DNA from: Porodaedalea pini
Taxonomy: Eukaryota; Basidiomycota; Agaricomycetes; Hymenochaetales; Hymenochaetaceae
Assembly: GCA_002794775.1 (NCBI GenBank)
Contig: NBAY01000007.1
Span: forward strand, 310,001-374,000
Direction: 5' to 3'
DNA length: 64,000 nucleotides
A program made the position numbers and the translations under genes. Under the pieces are notes generated by a model, which was given only the letters and a program-made list of their open reading frames with translations, searched no databases and had not been told where the DNA came from. Below, one piece after another: positions 10,673-22,900 of this stretch; positions within the stretch are counted from its first letter, which is position 1, and the number at the start of each line of letters is the position of its first letter.

Positions 10673-13124
10673 ATGAACACCTTCTGCTCTCCTGTCATCG
10701 AACTCATGCCTGACACTAGTGCTAGTAATCGAAGCAATCGAACAGGTCGATTGAATACATCAAAAGTCAAAAACCGAATAGCAAGAATGTCAAAACGTGT
10801 AAATGCCAATCAGCACTAGTTCAAAGCACTAGATTGGACTTAATGAGAAACATAGACTCGTAGTGATATTGAGGCACTTGTGGAGCACTTTTTCGATAGA
10901 GAGGCATATGCCTTTGACAACGATGATGATGACAAAGATATGAACGATGCAGAAGAAGATGAGTTATCTGTTAGTATTATATACAGAGAAATTATTCTAA
11001 TTCATTTTTGTATATCTATGTTTCGTAGATGATAGTCCCATCGCAAGCTCGTCTCACCTTCCTGGTCCATCTATCGCCTGTCCACCCTTTGATGATGATG
11101 CTGAAGCAATCGTGGAATGCCTCAAGAAGCATGCGTGCATGTATGAGGCTGACTCAAGCATTACGCATCCCGTCCTGCAACCATTAATGTGGACGAGTCG
11201 TTTTCCACCGGAGTCAGGCATTGATGACTCAAGATATTTACTTCTGATGATTCGGGTTTCTGTAAGTTCACTTGTTTTGTTGTTTGCTGCATGTAACTAA
11301 TACACTTTGAAGTCTGGTTTGGGGAGCCGTCTTGCTTCCCTGGCGAGTGAATGGCTACTGCGCCATTGTCTCTCATTTATCGTTCCTACGCTTCCTCACT
11401 GAATATATGTGTGGTCCCCCGACCAAAAAACAGTATACGATGCATTCGAGAGGTGCTCCCATCCCATACAGTCTCGGCAAATGAGCATCGTCCCTCGAGA
11501 TGAAGTGAATGAAGTGTTTGACTGGAAGGAGGGACAGCGTGCACCAGACTTTCGTGTGGGGAATTGGGTTACTGTGCAGCATGGACTGTATAAGAACAAT
11601 CTAGCCATCATACGGCATGTTCTGGAAGGCGATGGTTTGGGTCTGGCTGTCGTCCCACGCATAGGCATAAACACACCCTCCAGGTCGACACATCCGGAAA
11701 AAAAATTGGCATTTGCAGATGTTTTGGAGAGGCAGTATCCCAACAATCAGGTCATTCGCATCTTGGAGAACACATTTTCTTTTCGAGGCGAGCAATATGT
11801 TGATCACCTCCGTATGCTGACCGTCCCCGGGCTTCATTCAGTTAAAAAGGCGTCCCCCACACTGGAGGATGTTTTTTATTTTGCGCACACTGATCTGGGC
11901 AAACTAGAACTCATCAAGCCCTTTCTGTGTCGGTTTGATGTTGTGGTTGTCACCCAAGGACAGTATCAGAGTATGGCTGGCACGGTATCGTCAATAGACG
12001 ATGAATTTTGCATCTTAGCTCAATCTTGCCGAGTTGACAGATTCGTCAGAGCTTCCGTGGAACAAGGCAACAGAAAGGCACTGCAGTGTCTAGTTTCCCA
12101 CTCGCAAGTCAGGCATATACAAGACACCTCGCCAGACTTACCAGAAATTACAGTCTCTCACAAGGAAATACACAGGTTATTGTCCATGGGGGATCACGTC
12201 GTCGTGAAGGTTGGACCTCGAAAGGGAACTAAGGGCATAATAATGTCCATTGATAACAAATCTATCTTGCTGTATGTCAGTGACTCTAATGACTTTGTAA
12301 GTCTTTCATTTCATACTATACTATTGTAGCTAATATAAATCGTTAGGTGGACATACGACACATTTGGGTCGAAACAAAGGATGAAGATGACAGTCCTGGA
12401 CTTTGTAGAGCACAGCCGACTGATGTATACATCAACGCGCCTGTTATTTTAATGAAACTGCCTTTCAAAGGTCGAACAGGCATTGTAATGGCGATGGAGA
12501 ACGAAGCGGTGACTGTTGCATTATTCGGTAGGAAGAGAATGGAAGTAAGTATAGATTTCAGTATATACAAGACAAAGCTGTCACTTACGGGCTTCTGTAA
12601 GGTTGAAGAGCACATGAGTGGTGTGCAAGTCATCCTCCCATATACCAATGTCAATGCCATGTTGAATGACTTGGCTATGTTCTCGCCAGAAAAACGTAGC
12701 GTGTATGTTGGCACACCCGTGCTTATTCAAGGCAATGAAGGAGCGGCAAGACACGCAAAGGGACTGCTAGGCTATGTCCAGCATGTCGACAGTACTGCAA
12801 AGAAAGCCCAAGTCTCCTACGGTGACACTAATAAAGTGTCTATGTTTTCTCTCTCAAACCTTGTTTCTCTGTGAGGTTTTTGTATTTCTCGTTTAGCTTG
12901 AAGATCACTGACATAGTACTTGCAGCAATAACTACCAATGCTTGGATGAAGCACACCCTCTCTCAACAGCAGAGGTAGATGACCTGACAGTGCGGTTCTC
13001 TGACCTACAAAAGTCGGGACCTGTACCACGCCCGTTAACTCCGCTGCCACTCCCATTGTCCTCTCAGGATGCATGGTCGCTGACAGAAGAGGAACTTAAC
13101 AGCGGTTGGGAACCACTATCGTGA
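10673..13124 (+). pseudogene. Spt5-like KOW-domain protein, six exons, in-frame stop
   Basis: The model is exons 10673-10798, 10856-10969, about 11029-11261, 11313-12296, 12347-12870 and 12926-13124, with introns of 50-60 nt and GT-AG ends. It has an acidic N-terminus (DNDDDDKDMNDAEEDE), an NGN-like segment (VYDAFERCSHPIQSRQMSIV), and KOW-type segments FRVGNWVTVQHGLYKNNLA, GDHVVVKVGPRKGTKGI, LPFKGRTGIVMAME and LIQGNEGAARHAKGLLGYV. This resembles transcription elongation factor Spt5. In agaricomycetes I know such genes as divergent, expanded families rather than the essential Spt5 itself. TGA at 11400-11402 interrupts the NGN-like part (LPH*IYVW) in frame, and the joint of exons 2 and 3 is out of phase by one base. 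It may be a pseudogene or need a different splice choice. Confidence 0.68.
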
Positions 13125-14641
13125 TGCAGACTCTTTTGTGGACTGAACGGTCGACTCGAGGGCGAATCTATATTCTTCCCAAGGGAGACTGCGGTGGCTT
13201 GATAGTCAAGGAAGGACAACCAAATAGAGACAGAGTGATCAAACGTCCGAAATGGTGGCTCTACTGGTCCAGAGGCTTTGCCAAAGTGCTCAAATTTGTT
13301 AGAATCAAGCTCCTAACGCAGACCCTGCGGCTTGAATGGTTGAAATCTGAAGTCGAGGTAGGTGCGGGGCTGTATTAAACTGCCTCGGATGATTTGAATC
13401 TCCAGTCGGGGCTTGTTGAGTGTTCGAATGTGCTCGAGAATGTGCTCGAGAGCCTTCGTGTGTACTCCAATATGCTCAAATGGCTTCTTAGTAGGTCACG
13501 AACATGCAGGGTGATGGGGATATGCTGGTATGATACCCTGTTGGGTGTGTCTAGTGCTTGAAGCCTTGGAATTCCGATTTCAAGCATATGTGATGAGTCG
13601 AATGTGCTATTCAAGCGGTTGGGGGCATTTGGTAGAGCTGAGCAGAGGCGATCTGAAGGTGCGAATGACTTATGAGACTTGAAATGTGTACTGTGGAGTG
13701 AACTGGGGGCTGTATTCCCTCTGCAGAATCAGTACAAAGGTGTGCACTATTTATACTCTAGTCAAAACGAGCTCGGTACTGACATTGAGCGTACATATGG
13801 AGGTAGAGGATTGCGTGCAGTGCGTGTTCGAGTCAGAATAGTCATATGTTAGGGATGGAATGACTCGAGAACATGATATATCACGAACTCCAAGGGGAAT
13901 AATGGTTCGACATCAAGGAGAAGACCAATGAAACCAAGAAACTTATCATGAGTGCTCCGAACAACTCTGTTCGAACGTCCCCAAATGCCCCCAAGGGCTT
14001 GATGGTGACGAATGCACATCATGGGAGTGATAGATGATGATAAATAACGCTCGAGCCACATGGAGAACGCGGTGAACGATGGAATCCGGTCATTCGAGCA
14101 TGATACATTGAACATTGGCGGCCCGAGGACCGTTCGAGTGACCCCTGCTGGAACCCAATGCATTCCCTGAGCCCAATTGCATGATCCAGCTGTGCTACAA
14201 ACGTTCAAATGAGTGAATATGAAGTGGATAGAGTCCTCGAGCGCATATATAGTGTGATATGGGATGAATATAAAGGAAACGAAGCATTCGAGTGTGAATA
14301 GGAAGTGGTATGAGTGTTAGAGTGGGTGTATGAAAGTGTTCGAACATATTTATGAGGTTACTAAGGGATAATATGAGAACTTCGAAGGTATATTGATGCT
14401 CGAATGGGCGAGTGTGACCATTCGAGTGCGTGAAATGCGAAGTGTAAGATAGATGGTGATGAAACGAAGTGCTTGACCATGTTTATAGGGTTTGTATCTG
14501 TATATAATAATAAATAAAGCGGGTGGTATGCTGGGACGGCTGACGCCTAAGCGCGAATCGAGCGCTACACCGCTCGGGCCAATTACAGGTGAGTTACAAT
14601 ACTAATTAATTCATGTGCACTGTCCTACTAATGCACTTGCA
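13125..14641. other. Long spacer, probable 1.2-kb insertion inside a former intron
   Basis: At 13106-13360 a frame reads RGRIYILPKGDCGGLIVKEG to EWLKSEVE and ends at a donor-like GTAGGTG. A coding-like exon resumes only after the acceptor ACTTGCAG at 14634-14641. Between them, about 13368-14586, lies non-coding DNA unusually rich in TCGA-containing words (TTCGAG, CTCGAA, GTTCGA). The direct repeat AGGTG flanks it, and a candidate inner copy runs TGTATT...ATTACA. An inserted LTR or similar element in an intron would explain the length. Confidence 0.4.
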
Positions 14642-15089
14642 GATTTCACTTCAACGGGCATGTGGATTTTCTTGCCAGCTTTACAGACTATTTCGTCTCA
14701 ATACAAGGTGTTGGTTCGTCAAATAAATGGGAACCGGTCTGGCTTCGTTTGGTATGACCTCCCTGACTTTGAAGACCATCTGATCTGCGCGGAGCATAAA
14801 ACCCATTCATCTTGCCGTGTATATGTGGATGTAGATTTGGGCCATAGGGCGTCGACAACACTATCACTTGTCTCAGATCTCAGTACGTGCACTCCCCGAA
14901 AAAAAAAAGGAACTTTGCGCACAGGTCACAGGAGCCGCAGGCTCAGTCGGGATGATCTATACAGTTGCCGGCCTTCCACTAACTCGTGACGGAGGTGGAA
15001 AAAAAGTCATGGTTTTCTTACCTGGTACCAAGATGGTTAAGGACCTTCCCACCTTGATCCTGACAGTTGTCGGACCCCTTGGACGCTGA
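14642..15089 (+). pseudogene. Unrecognised exon(s), perhaps the 3' end of the KOW gene
   Basis: Two coding-like stretches in different frames adjoin. The first reads MWIFLPALQTISSQYKVLVR and VWYDLPDFEDHLICAEHK up to about 14880. The second reads ALPEKKKELCAQVTGAAGSV and VMVFLPGTKMVKDLP to TGA 15087-15089. They meet at a run of A (14898-14907), where a slip could cause a frameshift. I do not recognise either. Position and strand suit the C-terminal part of the upstream Spt5-like gene, but this is inference only. Confidence 0.35.
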
Positions 15090-15613
15090 ATATTGCATAG
15101 ATACCCGGTTCACTCATGTAGATTAAATTATTGCATAAATTATTGATTTCATGGTGCATTTATTCAGTCGGCTGTAAGTCTTCACTGAATATCCTACAGG
15201 CCGGATTCAAGCATGTACATATAGTAATTTGTGTGCTCTTTCCCATCATTGTGTGATACCTAACATATCCGTAACCAACGCTCCCATCTGTAAATACTTT
15301 CTAATGTATCTGAAGCTAAAACTCCCATCTGTAAATACTTTGGAGAAGGGAATTCAATGAATGATAAGGCTCCTTTGTGCTCACTGCTCTGCATGGTTGC
15401 CCACGCCATAATCCAGTGTCTTGATTAGTCTCTGCTGCATACATGCTCGCTCATCTCTGCTGACAGCTGCCTGTTCAAAAACCTGAGTTGCCCCCCGCCA
15501 TGTTAGTTTCACTCACCCCCAGTGCAACTCTGGACACCGATAAGCATGTTGCAGTAAGGATCAAACAACTTTATTTTCACCTGGCTCTGTTCATTCATTC
15601 CTTTATTTTTCAG

Positions 15614-16195
15614 AGTAACGCCACTATGGCAGACTGCTAGAAGGACAGGGAGACTGGGGATGCCCCCCTTGCAGCCGACCAAGCTTGTCTACTCTGGGGC
15701 CAACACACCGCCATGCGATCGATATGTGTTGCTCTACGGTGCCCATTTTTCTGAGGCAGAGAAATGCAACTGACTCGAAAGCTTCACATCGCAGCTTACC
15801 TGTCTCCATATCCCGCATTTCACTGTTCAAGAAGCCAATGAAGATAGCAGGTGGAACTACGATGTGTTCGAGCTAGCCTCTTACCCTGAAGGTCGCCCCA
15901 TCATCTTCATGCAGTTACTCGACATCGATGGGTCCCGCTTTGAGATAGGGAAATTTGCCGGATGGTTTTGCCCCCTTTGTCTTCCTGCTGTCCAATATGA
16001 TGGACGCGTTGCTCTCGAGGACCACCTCCAAACAACCCACTGGCAACTCAAGTATGACTGGAAAGGCATTGGAAACGTACGTATGTGCTTTATTGTTTTT
16101 GTGCATATACTGACTAGTCTTCAAGGTGGATCACTGGGGCACCGATGGAAAGTACTTGCTCCTGGACCTGAAGATCCTAGATGACCACAAAGTCT
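15614..16195 (+). pseudogene. Hypothetical protein with C2H2-like finger, one in-frame stop
   Basis: An acceptor-like CAG at 15611-15613 is followed by one continuous frame (MPPLQPTKLVYSGANTPPCD from 15660). This contains TGA at 15771-15773 and continues as LHIPHFTVQEANED, then a Cys/His pattern CPLCLPAVQYDGRVALEDHL plus QTTH that looks like a C2H2 zinc finger. A GT-AG intron near 16077-16127 joins a last exon DHWGTDGKYLLLDLKILDDH ending at TAA 16193-16195. The stop fits a CGA-to-TGA change, as in the transposons nearby. I do not recognise the family, and the true start may lie in an upstream exon near 15500. Confidence 0.45.
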
Positions 16196-16765
16196 AACTG
16201 TTCAGTTCTGGTGAAGGAGGGTGATGCTTGGATCTTTGCTGATAAATTTTGAATGGGATACGGAGGTATAACCAAGTGTTTGTGCTGTTTTTTTTTTTCT
16301 ATACTTGAATTGGAATCGGAACCTGTCTGTATGCACATTGTAAATGAAAAGTCATATGATGGATAGTCCATGACGTTGTCCATAGTGAATCCGTGTGTTT
16401 TGTAATGCTAGGGGGTTTAAGTGAGCCGCGTCGAACGAAGGTTCGACGTGCTTCGTAGATGCTATGCTCGTGATCTACAAATTACTCCTTTCAGAGCCCG
16501 AGGAGTGCTGTCAGCTTGTATTATGTCATTCTCAAACTCAAGATCGGCAATGACATAGCTACAAGTGCACTGTGTCACGTCATGTCGCATCGCACCTTCT
16601 GTCATTTCCTCACTCCACCCACAACAGTGCCCAGAAAATGTCAACCAAGTCAACCAACCAGTACACAGTTCCGTCTAGGTGGATAGAGGCCGACTTTCTT
16701 GTCTGTACATTTGTCATTAATTTTACTGTGTATTATTGACATATATATATATATCTAGCCGGTCT
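16196..16765. other. Spacer left of B1
   Basis: No gene is seen. It ends in an AT dinucleotide run (16740-16754) and CTAG, which could be the end of an intron of the small heat-shock gene whose coding sequence resumes right of B1. I could not find that gene's N-terminal exon here. Confidence 0.35.
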
Positions 16766-17190
16766 TGTTAGGACTCGAACTTTCACCTTTTCTTTTACTT
16801 TCCTTTTACCATTTCTTTTCTTTTAACCGCTCCTTTTCATTATATTTAATCATCTTTTCAATCATTTCCCACACTCCCTCCACATGACCTTCATTTGTTC
16901 CATTCTGTTTGTTTATGTAACTTTAGATAATATAGTCTCACGGTTGCTGCTATATAAGGTCTCAGGAATTGCATGAACTCCTTGTTCTGCTTTTCCTCTT
17001 ACCTCCGCGATGACCAAGGTGAGACTCGTCCCCCTTGTATTAGTTTAGACTTGTATTAATCCTCTTACCTCCACGACGACCAAGCCTGAGTACAGCATGC
17101 CCCGAGTCTCCGCTTGAGTATAGCATGTCCCAGACAACAGTCAGCTGAGGCCTGCCCAGTCCGAGTCGTCTCCCGGACTCCCACCTAACA
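16766..17190 (+). repeat. 5' LTR of B1
   Basis: TG...CA, 425 bp. TATA box at 16951-16958; self-complementary RNA start GTTCTGCTTTT at 16984-16994; matching primer site at 17192-17202. Confidence 0.95.
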
Positions 17191-17903
17191 TAAAAGCAGA
17201 ACCCCACCCAGGCTCATCCCCAGCATATGTCGTTGCTGTCGACTCGCCTTCACTCGGTCTAGAGGAGTGCTCCCCTTGATGGACTTGAAGAGTAAACCCC
17301 CTCAACGACAACCCTCAACCCAGCCTGGATGTTTTCGGATGTTTGTGTATTACATAATACCACCAACCGACTTTTCCCGACCCTGGCTCTCCGTGTCTCC
17401 CTTTGGTGGAGGAGCCACTTAACTTGGACATGGGTGACACTACGCATCCAGTCGTCAACGTCGCTGTTGATTGTTATCTCCGCCGCATCGTTCCGCCTCA
17501 TCATCAATTTTACCGATGAACCCGTTCAACGTTGGCGTAACCCCGGATCGAACGCACAACTGATTCCTGTTCCTCCGCCATCATCAAGATAGATCTCACC
17601 AACGAACAGCGACGGGCCCTTCCTGCATCAGCTCGTTGGGATCCAGACTGACCAAGCTACGTTGCGACCAACAATAGCGGCATTACATACAATATCTGGT
17701 GGAGTGAGGTCCGGCATAGCTGGTATTTGACAAACGAAGAAGGAAGGAGAGCTAGGTGGCCCCCAGCCGCCCCATTGTCTCCTGCACCGTTGATGTCCAC
17801 CATCAACCTACCATTGACTCCCGGACGCTACCGTGAGACCAATAGGGACCTGTCACCCCCAACCCCCCCCCCTGAACCCTCAACGCCGACGCCCAAACCA
17901 GAA
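17191..17903 (+). other. B1 leader
   Basis: It holds the primer site at 17192-17202 and the same protein-like stretches as the A1 leader (ALRVSLWWRSHLTWTWVT; NPGSNAQLIPVPPPS; IDLTNEQRRALPASARWD). Here several CpG sites have become TpG, which creates ATG codons that A2 lacks. Confidence 0.5.
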
Positions 17904-18044
17904 ATGTCAACAGGAGGTTTCAGTCAGCAGCAGATGGAGCAGATTGCGGCAATCGTCACAGGCGCCTTTGTCCACCAGGTGAACAACGCTCCGGCACCGG
18001 TCGCTGCAGCTAATCCCCTGACCCCCAGTATCGACGTCGCCCGG

Positions 18045-18978
18045 TGTAGAGCCGTGCCGGTCGTCCCATCACCGCCGATCGCTCCAGAAGCACTTGAGAA
18101 CTGGTTCCGACACGTACCGATCAGTACTGGACTGAATCCTATTGGTCCGGTTTTGAATCAGAACCCCGCGATCACATCAGCAACACGTTCCGAGACCTCC
18201 GAATGCATATCGGAACGTACTGGAGATCTTATCTGGATGATTAGGGACATGGTCACATGGAGCATACAGCCAAGACACGTACCAGACTGCTTTCCGACGG
18301 CGGGGACCACGTACCAATTGGACGATCTGAGTTCTGGTGGAGCACCGGTATGGTTGGACATGATGCGGACATTTTTCTTCATTATGATTTATGTTTTTCC
18401 TATGTTCTTCGGATTTCTATGCTCTCTATGCGCACCTCTAGGACCTATGACTTTTCCTTTTGACGTCTCTATGTTTCAACTGATATGCACATTATGCCCA
18501 TATGGAATTTATTAACTGAAGATAGATCTTTGGACTTAGTATAAATATGCACCCCATGTCGTAGGTAGAGGACAAGTCAGTTCTACTGCAGAGTCTCCCT
18601 CAGATAGGGTAACTTGAGTGCGACCCGTCTTAGTCCTCGTAAAACCCATAGTTGTTCCATCTCCATCTTAGCATCTCGTCTCTCGAAACCGTCTCTCGTC
18701 TCTTACTCCATAACTCGAACCTCGTCGCTCGTTGTGATCACATCGTACCAGTGTTGATTACCCGCACGTACCGACTCCGTACCGGTCAAGTACAGACCTG
18801 ACAGGAGTTCCCGACCTTAGTTCTTGATATCAATGCGTACCGGCGCATACCGAAGCGTACCGACGCGTACCGGTACATCGAGTGATCTCACCACAGTCAA
18901 CCCCTAACCTCCCAGAACAACGCAATCACGTCCCCAAAAGGACCACTGATCCCAGACACCCCTAAGTCAGGATCTACA
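18045..18978. mobile_element. LTR-like insertion (934 bp) with 6-bp terminal inverted repeat
   Basis: It begins TGTAGA and ends TCTACA, and is flanked by CCGG (18041-18044) and CTGG (18979-18982), a 4-bp duplication with one transition. It contains a TATA-like TATAAATA near 18541 and a run of 10-bp units ending GCGTACCG at 18833-18872. It has no coding capacity of its own; a 262-codon frame across its left edge is a chance fusion with gag. It is most likely a solo LTR of another retrotransposon family. Confidence 0.7.
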
Positions 18979-19899
18979 CTGGCCACGTGAATTCACTGGT
19001 GGCGACAATTATCTAGACTTCAAACGCGAAGTCCTTCTTTTCGTCTCTGCAAACCCAAGCCGATACCCCAGTGTGGAGAGCAAGATTTACATTGCTCTCT
19101 CCTACTTAAAGGGAGGCAATGCAGTGACATGGGTGCAGAACTACGTGGAGGAGTTGACAACAGCTGGCATCGTGACCTTCACCGATAGCTGGGTGAGATT
19201 CCAGGAACGCCTGGACGCCTCATTTGATGACCCAAACCAGAAGGAGAAGGCGCTAGCGAAGTTCCGAACAAAGGTTCAGAAGGACCTCACTGCTGACGAG
19301 TTCTTCCAGGACCTTGATGTTGTGATCACAAGAGCAGGACTGACAGACAACAGCATTATTTATGACCGTCTAAAGTGAGCAATGAACATCGAGGTGGTAC
19401 AAGGAGTGCTAAGGTCGACGCCGGTCCCAACAACATATGACGCCTGGAAGAAGAAGGCCATCGAGATTGACTGAGGCGAACAACAGATCCAGGCCATCCA
19501 ATGAGGTCGAGCGTTCCTGACTCCGCCATGCCCGCAGCAACAACAGACGCCCCTGGCTCGCCGTTCGGTTGTGGCCCTGCACATAGATAAACGTGACGCG
19601 ACCGGTATTACTTTTGGAGGCGCTGGCCAACCGATGGACATCTCGATGAATGAGGCACAATGCCGACGAGCATGCTGGATCTGTGGCCAGCTGGGTCACT
19701 TCAAGGACAAGTGCCCACAAGGACAGGGGATCGTGCAGCGCATGCTGCAAATGATGGCACCCGGCAAACGTCGCCTCCTCGCCAACGAGCTAGGTGCAAT
19801 GAAGGAATCGGCATTTGAAGAAGTTGTAGACACTCGAAGGTCGACAGTGGAGGACTACGTGGAAGAGGAGGGAGATGACGAAGAGGTTGTCGATTCGCA

Positions 19900-19936
19900 G
19901 GGTTTTGTGAGTGGTCAGGTATCGGGGCAACTGACC
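19900..19936 (+). promoter_or_regulatory. -1 frameshift cassette (B1)
   Basis: GGGTTTT 19900-19906, 6-nt spacer, stem GGTCAG 19913-19918 / CTGACC 19931-19936. The loop is 6 nt shorter than in the A elements, but heptamer, spacer length and stem are unchanged. Confidence 0.75.
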
Positions 19937-22900
19937 GAGTAGAACAAGGGACTTTGAATCTGGATCTGCTAAAATATAACCAACCGTCTATACAATACAT
20001 AGATGCAAATGACGTCGATGGTTTTCCCGATTACGAAGTCCCCACTGGTGTGAATAAGGAAAGCGAGTACGAGCAGCTGTTCATGAGGGGAACTGGTGGA
20101 CGCCAGCTGGACCTCCTCCTGAACATCGGATGTAACGTGGAGGGTGAGATAAGGGAGGTGGATGCGCATGCCCTCATGGATTCAGGGTGTACGGGATCAT
20201 GCATTGATGTGAGGTTCATTGAACGATATGGGTTGGAGACCAAGCGCTATGTCAGACCCCTTGCAGTGCTCAACGCAGACGGCACACACAACGAGGCCGG
20301 TCTGATCGAGAAATACGTCAACGTCGAGCTGATGATTGGACACCACAAGGAAAGGATTGTCCTTGCTGTAACATCCCTAGCATCATTGAACATCTTCCTT
20401 GGCTACAACTGGCTTCAACGCCACAACCCGGAAGTTGACTGGAAGACGGGTTCGATTGAATTCACCTGTTGCCCAGAGGAGTGCACGATTGAGAAGGAGA
20501 CAGTGGAGGAGATGAGGAGGGTGAGAGAGGTGTGAATGGACAAGGCGTCCTGGCCCGCATACCTCAATGACTTTGCTGACATCTTCAGTGAGAAAGGCTT
20601 CGAAAAGCTACTGGAACATTGCCCCTGGGATCACGTCATCGACTTGAAACCTGACTTCAAGCCTAGCGACTGCAAGATCTATCCGCTGACACCAATGGAA
20701 CAGCAGTCACTGAAGGAATTCCTCGAAGAGAACTTGAAGTCGGGCCGCATACGAAAGTCGATCTCACTGATGGCATCGCCCTTCTTTTTCATTAAGAAGG
20801 CCGACAAATCGCTACGCCTGATCCAGGACTACCATAAACTCAACGACGGCTCGATCAAGAACAAGTATCCTCTCCCCCTCATTGACGAACTGGTCGACAA
20901 GGTCAAGAAGGCAAAGTTCATCACCAAACTTGATCTTCGCTGGGGATACTACAATGTCCGGATCCGAGAAGGTGATGAATGGAAGGCAGCATTCCGCACA
21001 AACATGGGTCTTTTCAAACCGACAGTCATGTTCTTTGGTCTTTGCAACGCACCGGCAACGTTCCAGGCTTTTGTCAACCACATCTTCAAGGGACTGATCT
21101 ACGATAACTTGATCATCGTCTATCTCAATGATATACTGATTCTCTCGCAAACTCTCGAGGAACATATCGAGACGTCGAGGCGCGTACTTCAGATCCTGCG
21201 AGAAAATGGTCTATACCTGAAGCCTGAAAAGTGCAAGTTTGATGCCAAAGTCGTAAAGTACCTTGGCCACGTCGTCGGTAATGGTGAGATCAAGGTGGAC
21301 CTGGCGAAGATGGAAGCAATCGCAAACTGGTGTTAGGACTCCAAGTGCGCATTCTCCCTTCCCCTTTCCTTCATCATCTTCATCACCTCCAACATCCCCT
21401 TCCTCCCACTCCCCACTGGACTCTGTCCGTTGTCGCTCCTTTCACCGACGTCACCCATTTGCTGATCACGTGACCCTTGCACGCGGTCGCGGGTGACGTT
21501 GTCCGCTCTTTAGTAAGAACATTCCATGACGTTCCATCACATTCCAATTCTCAGGAACGTCGTCCTCTTTATAGTAGCTAGGTCTCACAAGTGCTGTGTA
21601 TATAGGTAGCTCATTCGCCTGTATTGTCCCTTACCCCAGCATTCTTGGAATCCACTGCTGCTTGCTCTTGATAACGTCGTCCACGATGCTTGCGTGTTTG
21701 ACTCCTCCCCTCTTCACTCTTGTGTCTGTGGGCGTGGCGGTCACATGAATGGCACCTGCTATCGTTCTCCCATGTCACTTGACCTCTGCCCACGTCATAT
21801 GTGGGTATGATGGTTAAGTGATTGTTGAGTACGTGGTCGTACTCTAACAACTGGCCAGTCCCGCGAAACCTCAAACAGCTGCAACAATTCCTCAACATGG
21901 GCAACTGGCTGCAACGGTTCATCAAGGACTACAGCAAGGTGGTCCATCCGCTGATGTCGCTGACAGGCAAGAAGGACTGGGTATGGGAGACCGAACAGCA
22001 GGAGGTGTTCAAGGAGTTGAGACGACGTCTCTGCTCACCTCCAGTCCTGGCCATCGCAAACGATGAGGGCCCTTTCTGCATTGAAGCAGACTCATCAAAC
22101 TTTGCACTAGGAGGTGTGTTGTTGCAGAAGCAGGAAGGCAAGTGGAGGGTAGTCGCCTACAGGTCAGAAGCGCTCCTGCCAGCAGAACGAAACTATGAGA
22201 TCTATGACAAAGAGATGCTCGCGATCGTTTTGGCACTCAAGGAATGGAGACAGTACCTTCTCAGCACCTGTCACAAGATCGAGATCTGGTCTGACCACGC
22301 CAATCTCACCTACTTCAGGTCGGCGCAGAAGCTGAGCTATCGCCAAGCTCGCTGGCAGACAGAGCTCGAGGAATTCAACTTCCACCTCGAGCACAAGTCG
22401 GGGAAGACGATGGGCAAGGTGGACCTACTGTCACGCAAGGCTGGCTATGACGAGGGCAAGGATGACAATGACAGTGTTGTGTTCATCAAGGAGAAGTGGC
22501 TGAATCGTGGGGTGGTGAGGACATCGCATGACGAGGTGTTGGAATGAGTGGGTGAGGTGCAGAGGGCACAGAACGAGTTGGAGAGGCTGACAGGGATGAT
22601 GGAGGTCGACAGTTTGTGGTGGATGAAGGGCAAGGTATACGTCCTGTTGATGATGAAGGAATCTGTGTTGCAGGAGTGTCACGACTCAGTACTGGCTGGG
22701 CATCCAGGAGTGTCGAAAACAGTAGAGCTTGTCTGTTGAGACTTCTGGTGGGCATCGATGTTCTCCGATGTCCGAGTGTATGTCTGAGGGTGTGATCATT
22801 GTCAGTGAACAAAGGCTCTGAGGGCGTCGAGGTCAAGGCCACTTCACCCGAACATGGTCCCTGAAGGTCCTTGGGAAATTGTTACGGTTGATCTCATCGG

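Larger units (their letters stand above)
17904..19942 (+). pseudogene. gag: Gag of B1, interrupted and stop-ridden
   Basis: The start is MSTGGFSQQQMEQIAAIVTG at 17904. After about 47 codons it is split by an LTR-like insertion (18045-18978) and resumes with the Gag core (FTGGDNYLDFKREVLLF, from about 18986). Stops TGA at 19376-19378, 19472-19474 and 19502-19504 each replace a CGA inferred from related copies. The CCHC knuckle CWICGQLGHFKDKC is intact. A 6-base deletion after the frameshift cassette removes the usual Gag stop, so the frame runs on to TAG 19940-19942. It cannot make a full Gag. Confidence 0.9.

Noticed and set aside
17727..18515. A 262-codon plus-strand frame
   Set aside because: It is the first part of B1 gag read on into the 18045 insertion; the fusion is accidental.
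18833..18872. 10-bp units as a CRISPR-like array
   Set aside because: The units are contiguous without spacers, few and imperfect, in a eukaryotic LTR-like insert.
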